Source: Nocardioides pantholopis
GTDB taxonomy: Bacteria; Actinomycetota; Actinomycetes; Propionibacteriales; Nocardioidaceae
Direction: 5' to 3'
Length of the DNA stretch: 64,000 bases
Assembly (NCBI RefSeq): GCF_003710085.1
Contig: NZ_CP033324.1
Location: 930,001 to 994,000 of the forward strand
Of the stretch, positions 42,340 through 50,174 are shown piece by piece. The stretch's first letter is position 1. The number at the start of each line of letters is the position of its first letter. Made by a program: the position numbers and the translations under genes. The notes beneath the pieces are model-generated. The model ran no database searches, had not been told where the DNA came from, and saw nothing but the letters and a program-made list of their open reading frames with translations.

Positions 42340-43090
42340 GCATCGTCGCGGCGGTGACGACGCCGGCGAGCACGACCAGCACCCGGAAGACCACCGGCGG
42401 CAGGCGCCTGCCGATGCGTGCGCCGACGTACCCCCCGACGACGGAGCCGGCGGCCAGCAGCCCGGCGACCGCCCAGTCGACGTCGGCGACGAACACGAAG
42501 ATCAGCGACGCCACGACGTTCCCGGCCATCAGCGCGAGGGTCTTCAGCGCGTTCACGGAGGCCAGCGGCAGGTCGGTGCCGAACCCGAGGACGGCCACCA
42601 TCATCACGCCGGCCCCGGCGCCGAAGTAGCCGCCGTACACGCCCACGAGGGCGGCGAAGCCGGTCGCGACCGGCGAGAGCGACATCCGGTCGGGGCCCGG
42701 CTCGCGGCCGCGGCGCAGCAGCCGCGAGATCGTCGGCTGGACGCCGACGAGCAGGCAGGTGAAGAGGATGAGGTACGGCACGACCACCTCGAAGACCCCC
42801 GGCGGGAGGCCGAGCAGCAGCGCCGCGCCGAGCACTGACCCGCCCGCGCAGACCCCGAGGATGAGGGCCGCCAGCCGCGGGTGCTGGCGCAGCTCGGCGC
42901 GGTAGCCGAAGGAGCCGCTGAGCCCGCCCGGGGTCAGCCCGAGGGTGTTGGAGACGTTGGCCGTGACCGGCGGCAGCCCGATCGCCAGCAGGACCGGGAA
43001 GCTGAGCAGCGAGGCGACCCCCACCGTCGAGGTCAGGATTCCGGCGCCCAGTCCCGCCGCGAGCACTGCGAGCTGCTCGAGGCCGGACAT
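42332..43090 (-). CDS. TSUP-family (TauE/SafE) transporter
   Basis: A 252-residue permease with about eight membrane spans in two repeats: GAGILTSTVGVASLLSFPVLL with PVTANVSNTLGL in the first, and GVYGGYFGAGAGVMMVAVL with ASVNALKTLALMAGN in the second. The family exports sulfite, sulfoacetate and related organosulfonates. No sulfur-metabolism gene is adjacent, so the substrate is open. TAGGAT lies 7 nt before the ATG on the minus strand. Confidence 0.88.
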   Translation of the reverse strand: MSGLEQLAVLAAGLGAGILTSTVGVASLLSFPVLLAIGLPPVTANVSNTLGLTPGGLSGSFGYRAELRQHPRLAALILGVCAGGSVLGAALLLGLPPGVFEVVVPYLILFTCLLVGVQPTISRLLRRGREPGPDRMSLSPVATGFAALVGVYGGYFGAGAGVMMVAVLGFGTDLPLASVNALKTLALMAGNVVASLIFVFVADVDWAVAGLLAAGSVVGGYVGARIGRRLPPVVFRVLVVLAGVVTAATMLA

Positions 43091-43128
43091 GCGGCAGATC
43101 CTAGGGTCGGGCCCGGTCGGACCCGTGC

Positions 43129-43896
43129 TCAGCCCTCTCGGTTGGGACCCATCAGCAGGAACGGGACCCCTGCGGGGTCGCGCAGCCCGGCACACCGGCC
43201 GTACGGCGTGTCCTCCGGCGCCAGCGTCTGGGTGCCGCCAGCGGCGAGCGCCTTCCTCGTGGCCTCGTCGGTGTCGTCGACCTGGATGTAGAGCCGCCAC
43301 TGGTCCGGCTCGCCGAGGCCGGTGGCGGCCTCGATCCCGGCGTACGCCGCCTCGTCCTCGCCGTACGTGGTGTAGCGGAAGTCGTCGGTGTCGCTGAGGG
43401 TGTGCAGGTCCCAGTCGAACGTGTCGCGGTAGAAGGCCAGGGCGGCCGGGTAGTCGCCGGTCGACAGCTCGAACCACCCGGGCGCGCCGTCCTCGGCGCG
43501 AGCGACGAACCCGGGATGGGCCAGCGGCTGCCACAGCCCGATCCCGGCTCCCGTCGGGTCGGTCAGGAAGCCCATGTGGCCGACGTCCCCGATCTGCATC
43601 GGTCCCGCCTCGACGGTGGCCCCGTTCTTCGCGGCTCGGGTGAGGCTCGCTGCGACGTCGTCGGTGTGCAGGTAGACCGACCACGCCGCCGGCCCCATCC
43701 GGCCGCCGTCGTTGTCCATGCAGCCAGCCACGGGCGCGCCGTCGTGGAAGAACATGAAGTAGCCGCCGAACTCCTCGCTGGCCTCGCCGGCCTCCCACCC
43801 GAACAGATCGGCGTAGAAGGTCCGCGCTGCTGCGGGGTCGGGCGTGAACAGCTCGATCCAGCAGGGGTTGCCGGGGGAGTGGTGGTCGACGCGCAT
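43129..43896 (-). CDS. VOC (glyoxalase/bleomycin-resistance fold) family protein
   Basis: A 255-residue protein made of two vicinal-oxygen-chelate modules. Each starts with a PxWIELFTPD / PGWFELSTGD strand followed by FYxDxFxWD (FYADLFGWEAG and FYRDTFDWDLH). Several family metal positions are not obviously filled. The same architecture occurs in actinobacterial proteins annotated as lactoylglutathione lyase-like or 27-kDa antigen Cfp30B-like, with no firm reaction. GAGGAGCC upstream of the ATG is a ribosome binding site. Confidence 0.85.
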   Translation of the reverse strand: MRVDHHSPGNPCWIELFTPDPAAARTFYADLFGWEAGEASEEFGGYFMFFHDGAPVAGCMDNDGGRMGPAAWSVYLHTDDVAASLTRAAKNGATVEAGPMQIGDVGHMGFLTDPTGAGIGLWQPLAHPGFVARAEDGAPGWFELSTGDYPAALAFYRDTFDWDLHTLSDTDDFRYTTYGEDEAAYAGIEAATGLGEPDQWRLYIQVDDTDEATRKALAAGGTQTLAPEDTPYGRCAGLRDPAGVPFLLMGPNREG

Positions 43897-43972
43897 CGGA
43901 GGCTCCTCGGGTCCGGGGTCAGCCCTGCTGACTCGCACGCCCGGTCGGACTCATCGGTCGCCGAGCCGATCC

Positions 43973-44040
43973 GGTGGTCGAGCCGGTCCGGTGGTCGAGC
44001 CGGTCCGGTGGTCGAGCCGGTCCGGTGGTCGAGCCGTGAG
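43973..44040. repeat. 17-bp tandem repeats GGTGGTCGAGCCGGTCC
   Basis: Three exact 17-bp units (43973-43989, 43990-44006, 44007-44023) and a fourth partial one (from 44024). The unit is the left end of repeat R1, so it looks like local amplification of that end. It lies in the 344-bp gap between the VOC and HNH genes. Confidence 0.88.
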
Positions 44041-44068
44041 GAGCGCTAGCGACGAGCGTGTCGAGACC
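44024..44068. repeat. Dispersed repeat R1, copy left of the HNH gene
   Basis: GGTGGTCGAGCCGTGAGGAG ... GAGCGTGTCGAGACC, 45 bp, with imperfect inverted ends and an internal AGCGCT palindrome. Its counterparts follow the HNH gene at 45577-45780. Confidence 0.82.
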
Positions 44069-44212
44069 CCGGTTACCGAACGAGGCGGCTGGGCGCCGCT
44101 CGGGTTGAGGGTCTTGGTCCTCGGGGCTCTCGCGTTGCCGTTGCCTGGGCTGACGGTCCCGCCGCGAGGTATCAGGATTTCTTTCCACAGTGTTCGCTCT
44201 ACGTCTAGCGAT

Positions 44213-44228
44213 TCGAACGTCTGTTCGA
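44213..44228. promoter_or_regulatory. LexA (SOS) box TCGAACGTCTGTTCGA
   Basis: A perfect match to the actinobacterial SOS-box pattern TCGAAC-N4-GTTCGA. It lies directly upstream of and abutting the -10 hexamer TAGAAT of the HNH gene, so bound LexA would block RNA polymerase. It predicts induction of the HNH gene by DNA damage. Confidence 0.88.
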
Positions 44229-44229
44229 T

Positions 44230-44235
44230 TAGAAT
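44230..44235 (+). promoter_or_regulatory. -10 hexamer TAGAAT of the HNH gene
   Basis: TAGAAT ends 5 nt before the ATG at 44241, immediately after the LexA box. Transcription would begin at or just past the start codon, so the message should be leaderless. Confidence 0.6.
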
Positions 44236-44240
44236 GTGCT

Positions 44241-45572
44241 ATGGCCATCGACCCGAACCCCTCCCCGCTGGGCGAGTGCGACAGCCCCGCCGCGGTACTG
44301 GGGTTTGTCAGGGCAGAGCAGGCTGCGGCGGAGGCCGCTCAGGTGCGGGTCCTCGAAGGGGCGGTCGCGTGGGCCTCGATGCACTCGGTCGACTGCATGG
44401 ACGACGCGGCCTGCCTCCCGGGTGCCGAGGGTGAGGTCGCGATCGCGGGGCCGGGTGCGCCGCTGGTCACCGAGTTCGCGCCACTCGAGCTCGGCGCCGC
44501 GCTCGGCATGTCCTCGGACGCGGCCCGGGCGATGCTCGGCGAGGCGGTCGAGCTCGCGCACCGGCTCCCCAAGACCTGGGCTGCCGTGCGGGCCGGAGAG
44601 GTGCCGGCCTGGCGGGGCCGGAAGGTCGCGGCGAACACCCTCTCGTTGCCCGCCGACGGCGCGGCCTACGTCGACACCCACGTCCACGCGGTGGCCGGAA
44701 AGATCGGGTACGCCGCCCTGGACCGGCTCATCGAGGAGGCCCGGGTCCGGTTCGACCCGGCCGGCGCGGAGGAGAAGCGCAAGGCAGCCGCCGACCGGCG
44801 CCACTTCGACCTCGACACCGGACGGATCTCCTTCGCAGGCACCGTGATCGTCGACGGCGAGCTCGACCTGGCCGACGCCCTCGACCTCGAAGGCGCGGTC
44901 GCCCGCGGCGCCCGGATCCTCGGGGAGCTCGGCTGCGCGGAGTCCCTCGACGTACGCCGCTCCCTAGCGGTCGGCGAGATCGCCCGCCGCCAGCTGGCCC
45001 TCGACCTGGACACCACCCCGAGCGAGATCGAGGGCCTGTCCAAGCGCTGCCAGCCCCGCCAGGTCGTCGTCCACGTCCACCTCACCGAGGCGGCCATCGC
45101 CGGCGCGGACGGGCTACATCTGGCCCGGGTCGAGAACAGCCGCTCGTTCGTCTCCGTCGACCAGGTCAGGACCTGGTGCGCCAGCCCCGATGCCCAGGTG
45201 ATCGTGAAGCCGGTGATCGACCTCGCCGACGTCACCCGGACTGATGCCTACGAGGTGCCGGAACGGATGGCCGAGCGCGTCCAGCTCAACAACCCGACCT
45301 GCGTCTTCCCCTGGTGCGGCCGCTCGGCCCGCCGCGCGGACAACGATCACGTCATCCGCCACCGCCACGAACGCGAAGGACCACCGGGCGACGACGAGGA
45401 CTTCGGCGAGACCACCGACCCCAACCTCGCACCCCTGTGCCGCACCCACCACCGGGCCAAGACCCACACCAACTGGACCTACACCAAGCTCGACGAGACC
45501 ACCTACCTGTGGCGATCCCCGAACGGCATCCACCTGCGGCGCGACCACACCGGCACCACCATCGTCACCTGA
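44241..45572 (+). CDS. DUF222 / HNH endonuclease (13E12-repeat type)
   Basis: A 443-residue protein. The N-terminal DUF222 region (1-300) is helical. The C-terminal HNH nuclease domain has a zinc Cys pair (TCVFPWCGRS), ADNDHVIRH (metal and catalytic His), DPNLAPLCRTHHRAKTH. The family is multicopy in actinobacteria, including the 13E12 repeat of Mycobacterium tuberculosis, and its function is not settled. A near-consensus LexA box and a leaderless-type -10 directly precede the ATG, and related repeats flank both sides. It may be a selfish or mobile nuclease gene; no transposase is present. Confidence 0.92.
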   Translation: MAIDPNPSPLGECDSPAAVLGFVRAEQAAAEAAQVRVLEGAVAWASMHSVDCMDDAACLPGAEGEVAIAGPGAPLVTEFAPLELGAALGMSSDAARAMLGEAVELAHRLPKTWAAVRAGEVPAWRGRKVAANTLSLPADGAAYVDTHVHAVAGKIGYAALDRLIEEARVRFDPAGAEEKRKAAADRRHFDLDTGRISFAGTVIVDGELDLADALDLEGAVARGARILGELGCAESLDVRRSLAVGEIARRQLALDLDTTPSEIEGLSKRCQPRQVVVHVHLTEAAIAGADGLHLARVENSRSFVSVDQVRTWCASPDAQVIVKPVIDLADVTRTDAYEVPERMAERVQLNNPTCVFPWCGRSARRADNDHVIRHRHEREGPPGDDEDFGETTDPNLAPLCRTHHRAKTHTNWTYTKLDETTYLWRSPNGIHLRRDHTGTTIVT

Positions 45573-45576
45573 CCGG

Positions 45577-45780
45577 GGTCTCGACACGCTCGCTGCGCTC
45601 ACGGCTCGACCACCTGCGGCGGTGGTCGAGCCGCGAAGGCGCCCCGGCGCCTGGCCCTCCCGGTGGTCGAGCCGCGAAGGCGCCCTGGCGCCTGAGAGTG
45701 TCGAGACCCCCGCAGGCACCCGCCGTCCCGGCCGCAACGGACGGCCTCGACCCGCTCGCTGCACTCGCGGCTCGACCGCC
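45577..45780. repeat. Cluster of R1 repeats right of the HNH gene
   Basis: Four R1-like elements in alternating orientation begin 4 nt after the HNH stop: 45577-45614 (reverse, GGTCTCGACACGCTCGC...), 45621-about 45660 (forward, lacking the right end), 45662-45708 (forward, complete, ending GTGTCGAGACC) and 45743-45780 (reverse, diverged). Internal GGCGCC palindromes occur in the two forward copies. Opposed copies can form long hairpins. Confidence 0.82.
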
Positions 45781-45797
45781 GACGCGGTCGACTCCTT

Positions 45798-45873
45798 GGG
45801 CACTTCCGGCGCTCCTACGGCACTGCAATGCACCGAGAACCCCGAGGATCCCCGGTGCACGGGGGATCCTCGG
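45798..45873. repeat. Dispersed repeat R2, copy 2, with palindromic end
   Basis: A 76-bp copy of the element at 5574-5648, differing by one inserted base and about six substitutions. The palindromic end GAGGATCCCCGGTGCAC...GGGGATCCTC (45844-45871) has a single mismatch. It lies between the convergent HNH and Ku genes, where a terminator would be useful. Confidence 0.75.
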
Positions 45874-45899
45874 CGCCCCCCGGGCCCCGCCTGCCCGGG

Positions 45900-46904
45900 T
45901 CAGCTGGCCTTGCGGGCAGGGGTCTTCTTGGCTGTCGACTTCTTCGCCGGCGCGGCCTTCTTCTTCGCCGGTGCCTTGGCGTCGGACTTCTTCGCAGCGG
46001 GGGTCTTCTTGGCTGTCGACTTCTTCGCGGCGGGCTTCTTCGCGGGCTTCTCCTCGCCCGACTCCCCGTCCGACTTCTCGCCCGACTCCTGGTCACCCGT
46101 GTCGGCGTTCGACCCCGAGTCCGGCTCCTCGCCGCGTCCCTTCTTCGCCGCGTCGACCGAGCGCTGGAGCGCCGCGAGCAGGTCCACGACCTCGCCCGAG
46201 GACTTCGTCGAGGTGGGGGTGCGGCGCACCTCGCCGCCCTCGACCTTCGCGCGCACCATGGACTCGACGGCCTCGGCGTAGTCGTCCTCGAACTCCGAGG
46301 CGTCGAAGTCGCCGGCCAGCGTCTCGACGAGCATGTTCGCCATCTTGACCTCGGCGTCCTTGACCTCGCCCGTCTCCACCGAGAAGTCGGGGGTGCGGAC
46401 CTCGTCGGGCCACATCATCGTCTGCAGCACGATCACGTCGTCGCGCACCCGCAGCACCGCCACGGAGGTCCGCTGCCGCAGCGCCACCGTCACGACCGCC
46501 ATCCGGTCGGCGTCCTGGAGCGCCTGGCGCAGCAGGGCGTACGGCTTGGCGCCGGACTTCTCCGGCTCCAGGTAGTAGCTCTTCTCGAACAGCAGCGGGT
46601 CGATCTGGTCGGTCGGCACGAACTTCTCCACCGCGATCTCGCGCGAGGAGGTCGACGGCAGCTCCGCGAGGTCGTCGTCGGTGAGGACCACCATCTCGCC
46701 GTCCTCGGTCTCGAAGCCCTTCGCGATGTCGGCGTACGGGACCTCCTCGCCGTCGATCGAGCAGACCCGCTGGTACTTGATCCGGCCGCCGTCCTTGGCG
46801 TGCACCTGCCGGAAGGAGACGTCGTGGGACTCCGTGGCGGCGTACAGCTTCACGGGCACGCTGACCAGCCCGAAGGAGACCGCGCCCTTCCAGATCGCTC
46901 GCAT
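45900..46904 (-). CDS. ku: Ku protein (non-homologous end joining)
   Basis: A 334-residue homodimeric DNA-end-binding protein of bacterial NHEJ. The Ku core runs from MRAIWKGAVSFGLVSVPVKLYAAT to about residue 255 (VVDLLAALQRSVDAAKK). The C-terminal tail is Asp/Glu/Ser-rich, then strongly lysine-rich with repeated AKKSTAKKTPA; such tails in mycobacteria and streptomycetes bind DNA and help Ku slide inward. The ligase and polymerase genes lie 3.3 kb away on the other strand. GATACT is 7 nt before the ATG. Confidence 0.95.
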   Translation of the reverse strand: MRAIWKGAVSFGLVSVPVKLYAATESHDVSFRQVHAKDGGRIKYQRVCSIDGEEVPYADIAKGFETEDGEMVVLTDDDLAELPSTSSREIAVEKFVPTDQIDPLLFEKSYYLEPEKSGAKPYALLRQALQDADRMAVVTVALRQRTSVAVLRVRDDVIVLQTMMWPDEVRTPDFSVETGEVKDAEVKMANMLVETLAGDFDASEFEDDYAEAVESMVRAKVEGGEVRRTPTSTKSSGEVVDLLAALQRSVDAAKKGRGEEPDSGSNADTGDQESGEKSDGESGEEKPAKKPAAKKSTAKKTPAAKKSDAKAPAKKKAAPAKKSTAKKTPARKAS

Positions 46905-46922
46905 GACCGTCAGTATCCGACC

Positions 46923-47888
46923 TCAGCGACGCTCACGCATCCGCCAATCGTCAAAGGCCTGCCGCGAGCTGCGCGAGGGCGTGTAGCCGAAGACCGTCTT
47001 GAGCCGGTCGTTGGCCAGCACCGGCCGGTACCGCAGGAACCGGGTCTGCTCGGGTCCGTACGCCGTGAGCCGCAGCCGGCGCGCCACTGCCAGCGCGGCC
47101 CGCAGGACCGGCTCCGGGACGGTCAGCACCGGCTTGCCCAGGATGCCCGCGATCTCGTCGACCGTGAGCGCCCCGTCCCCGGCGACGTTGAAGATCCCGG
47201 TCACCGGGCCGGTCACGGCCCGCTCGATGATCGCCACCACGTCGGTGTCCCAGATGAACACGAACGGCGAGTCCGATCCCCGGATCTTCAGCAGCCGGGG
47301 CCGCTCGAAGAGCGCGGTGATCTGGTTGTCGACCGTCTCGCCCAGGATGGTGCCGATCCGCAGCACCACCTGCTCCAGCTCGGGGTGGGTGGCCCCCAGC
47401 TCGGCCAGCAGCTCCTCGACCTGGCGCTTGTGGTCGCTGTAGGCGAACTCCACGTTGCCGCGGACCGGGTCGCCCTCGGTCAGCCAGCCGCCGTGGGCCG
47501 CCCCGTTGTCGGGGTGGTAGCCGTACGCCGCCCCGCTCGAGGACACGACCACCCGGCGTACGCCGGAGGCCAGGCACGCCTTGAGGACGTGCCGGGACCC
47601 GTCGACGTCGACGGCCCGCTCCCTCTCCCGGGTGGAGCCGGGCCCGGGGGTGACGATCGAGGCCAGGTGCACCACCACGTCGGGCGCGGCCTCCGCGACC
47701 CCGGCCAGCACCCCGGCGCGGTCGGTCACGTCCATGACGACGTGCCGCACGCCGTCCGCCGGCGCCGCCGGCGCCCGCAGGTCGGCGCTCACCACGTCGT
47801 GGCCCGCCGCGGCCAGGCCGCGGACGACCGAGGAGCCGAGGAACCCGCTGCCGCCGGTGACCAGCACCCGGATGGGTGCGGCGCTCAC
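46923..47888 (-). CDS. NAD-dependent epimerase/dehydratase
   Basis: A 321-residue extended short-chain dehydrogenase. The Rossmann motif VLVTGGSGFLGSSVVRGL is at residues 8-25. The catalytic segment has the Ser region VVVSSSGAAYGYHP and then YSDHKRQVEELL, i.e. Tyr-x3-Lys. The reaction (sugar epimerase, sterol dehydrogenase or other) cannot be chosen. It is the last gene of an operon with a sodium symporter and a flavin monooxygenase, joined by a GTGA overlap. Confidence 0.85.
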   Translation of the reverse strand: MSAAPIRVLVTGGSGFLGSSVVRGLAAAGHDVVSADLRAPAAPADGVRHVVMDVTDRAGVLAGVAEAAPDVVVHLASIVTPGPGSTRERERAVDVDGSRHVLKACLASGVRRVVVSSSGAAYGYHPDNGAAHGGWLTEGDPVRGNVEFAYSDHKRQVEELLAELGATHPELEQVVLRIGTILGETVDNQITALFERPRLLKIRGSDSPFVFIWDTDVVAIIERAVTGPVTGIFNVAGDGALTVDEIAGILGKPVLTVPEPVLRAALAVARRLRLTAYGPEQTRFLRYRPVLANDRLKTVFGYTPSRSSRQAFDDWRMRERR

Positions 47889-48838
47889 GCGACCGGCTCC
47901 GGCTCGGCGCGGACGCCGCGGCCGGCGCGCTGGCGCCACCACTGCGCGACGGCGAGCCCGGCGACGATGTCCCAGATGCCCCACCACGCGGCGACCAGGG
48001 CCATCCCGCCGAGGCCGTCGAAGTAGGTGAACACGAGCAGCAGCCCGAGCCCGGCGTTGCGGATCCCGACCTCGAAGGTCATCGCCTTGGTGCTCGCCTC
48101 CGGCAGCCGGGTCCCGCGGGCGATCACGTAGCCGAGCAGCAGCGCCAGCGCATCGTGCAGCAGCACCGCGAGCAGGACGACGCCGATGTGGTCGACGAAG
48201 ATGCTCCAGTTGTTCGCGACGCCGATCGCGATCACGGCGCCGAGCGCGAGGAACGACAGCGGGCCGACCACCCGGTGGCCGACCGCGGCGACCCGCGGCC
48301 AGAGCCGCGCGATCGTGATGCCGAGGACGAACGGCACCCCGATCACGAAGGCGATCTCGGCGAGCATGTCGACCGCCGAGAGATCGATCTCGCGCAGCAG
48401 GGCGTCCCCGGTGGGGTGCAGGGATCCCCAGAACGCCATGTTCAGCGGCATCAGGAAGATCGCCAGCACGTTGCTGATCGCGGTCATCGACACCGACAGC
48501 GCGACGTCGCCCCCGGCCCGGTGGGTGAGGATGTTGGAGACGTTCCCGGGCGGGCAGCAGGCGACCAGGATCATCCCGAGCGCCACCGACCCGCGCACGT
48601 CGAGCAGCAGCGTGAGCGCGAAGGTCAGGGCCGGCAGCAGCAGGAACTGCGCGACCACGCCGATCGTGATCACCACCGGCCGCCGCACCGCCGCGGCGAA
48701 GTCCTCCAGCCGGGTGTCCAGCGCGACCCCGAACAGGATCGCCCCGATCACGATCTTCAGGGTCGTCAGCGACCCCTCCTCGAACGCGATCCGGATCCCG
48801 TCGACGTCGGTAGCCAGCACGGTCAGCAGCGGGTTCAC
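47885..48838 (-). CDS. Bile acid:sodium symporter family (BASS) transporter
   Basis: A 317-residue membrane protein with nine or ten spans. Typical BASS segments are ILVACCPPGNVSNILTHRAGGDVALSVSMTAIS (sodium-binding crossover) and STKAMTFEVGIRNAGLGLLL. The family imports organic anions such as bile acids, pantoate or keto acids with sodium. It is coupled by overlaps to the flavin monooxygenase (upstream) and epimerase (downstream) genes, suggesting uptake of a hydrophobic acid that these enzymes then modify. Confidence 0.9.
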   Translation of the reverse strand: MNPLLTVLATDVDGIRIAFEEGSLTTLKIVIGAILFGVALDTRLEDFAAAVRRPVVITIGVVAQFLLLPALTFALTLLLDVRGSVALGMILVACCPPGNVSNILTHRAGGDVALSVSMTAISNVLAIFLMPLNMAFWGSLHPTGDALLREIDLSAVDMLAEIAFVIGVPFVLGITIARLWPRVAAVGHRVVGPLSFLALGAVIAIGVANNWSIFVDHIGVVLLAVLLHDALALLLGYVIARGTRLPEASTKAMTFEVGIRNAGLGLLLVFTYFDGLGGMALVAAWWGIWDIVAGLAVAQWWRQRAGRGVRAEPEPVA

Positions 48839-50139
48839 GGGCGCACTCCCAGGGACTCGGTCTCGGAGCGCACCGCTGACCGGTAGGCGTCCTTGTTGAC
48901 GTAGTAGGACATCCGCTCCAGCCCGAGGTAGCGGTAGCCGCCGGAGAGGTCGGGCCGCGGTCCCCGGGCCCGGTCCTCCAGCGCCGTCGCGGCGGCGGGG
49001 TTCGCGGACCGCGCGCGCAGGTACGCCGCGACCAGCTCGGCCTGCTCGTAGCGGCCCTGCCAGCCGATCCCCGAGGCCTCGATCATCCCGAGCACGAACA
49101 GGTCCCGGTGCTCCTGGGTGAAGATGTTGAGGTAGAGGTCCGGCGCCGAGCCGCGTCCGGCCCAGCGCAGCAGCCGGGGGTCGAGGAACGGGTAGTGCAG
49201 GTGGTAGCCGGTCGCCAGCACCACGACGTCGTACGCCGCGCGCCCGCCGTCGCGGAAGACCACCCCGTCCCCGTCGAGCCGCTCGACGTCGGGCCGGACC
49301 GTGAGGTCGCCGTGCCCGACGTGGTGCAGGACCAGCGAGTTCACCACCGGGTGGGACTCGTAGATCCGGTAGTCCGGCTTCGGGAAGCCGAACCGGACCG
49401 GGTCGCCGGTGAACAGCTTGAGCAGACGGGAGTCGATGGCCTGCTTGATCCGCGGCGGCAGCGGCCGGCCCTGGTTGAGGGTGTCGGCGGGCCGGCCGAG
49501 GATGTACTTCGGCACGAAGTAGTAGCCGCGGCGCACCGAGATGTCCACCGACGCGGCGTGGTGGACTGCGTCGACGGCGATGTCGCAGCCGGAGTTGCCG
49601 GCGCCCACGATCAGCACCCGCTTGCCGGCGAAGATCGTCGGGCTCTTGTAGGCGCTGGTGTGCAGCAGCTCGCCGTCGAAGCGGCCCGCCAGGTCGGGCA
49701 CGGCCGGCTCGCTGAGCGTGCCGTTGGCGACCAGGACGCCGGCGTGGTGGGCCTCGCGGGGGCCGTCGGGGGAGTCGGTGCGCACCGTGAACCCGCCGTC
49801 GGGGCGCGGCTGGACGGAGGTGACCTCGGTGCCGAAGGAGTAGCCGGAGGTGAGGTCGAAGGCGTCGGCGAAGTCGCGGAAGTAGCCGAGCAGGTCCCGG
49901 TGCGAGGGGTAGTCGGCGACCTCCTCGCGCATCGGGAACTCGGCGAACTCCGTCGTGCGCTTGGAGGAGATCAGGTGCGCGGACTCGTAGACCGTCGACC
50001 GCGGCCCGCCGATGTCCCACAGCCCGCCCACCCCGGCCCCGAGCTCGTAGCCCTGCCAGGGCAGGCCGTAGCGCTGCAGGTTCCGCGCGGCGGCGAGCCC
50101 CGAGGGTCCCGCGCCGATCACGGCGTACGTCTTCTCCAC
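48835..50139 (-). CDS. Flavin-containing monooxygenase
   Basis: A 434-residue class B flavoprotein oxygenase. The FAD-binding GAGPSGLAAARNL is at residues 9-21 and the NADPH-binding VLIVGAGNSGCDIAVDAV near residue 180. Between them lies the FMO fingerprint in the form FDGELLHTSAYK (FxGxxxHxxxY). It oxygenates soft nucleophiles (N, S) or performs Baeyer-Villiger chemistry. The GTG start at 50139 has an AGGAGCA-type site upstream. It heads the operon with the BASS symporter and epimerase genes and is divergent from the NHEJ ligase gene. Confidence 0.88.
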   Translation of the reverse strand: MEKTYAVIGAGPSGLAAARNLQRYGLPWQGYELGAGVGGLWDIGGPRSTVYESAHLISSKRTTEFAEFPMREEVADYPSHRDLLGYFRDFADAFDLTSGYSFGTEVTSVQPRPDGGFTVRTDSPDGPREAHHAGVLVANGTLSEPAVPDLAGRFDGELLHTSAYKSPTIFAGKRVLIVGAGNSGCDIAVDAVHHAASVDISVRRGYYFVPKYILGRPADTLNQGRPLPPRIKQAIDSRLLKLFTGDPVRFGFPKPDYRIYESHPVVNSLVLHHVGHGDLTVRPDVERLDGDGVVFRDGGRAAYDVVVLATGYHLHYPFLDPRLLRWAGRGSAPDLYLNIFTQEHRDLFVLGMIEASGIGWQGRYEQAELVAAYLRARSANPAAATALEDRARGPRPDLSGGYRYLGLERMSYYVNKDAYRSAVRSETESLGVRP

Positions 50140-50174
50140 GTGTGCTCCTGGTGCGGGTGGGACAGGATGTGCGG

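Noticed and set aside
43973..44040. CRISPR array suggested by regularly spaced repeats
   Set aside because: The 17-bp units are directly adjacent with no spacers, and no cas gene is present.
44241..45572. Restriction-modification or anti-phage defence island around the HNH gene
   Set aside because: No methyltransferase, specificity or known defence gene is adjacent; DUF222/HNH genes are usually found alone.
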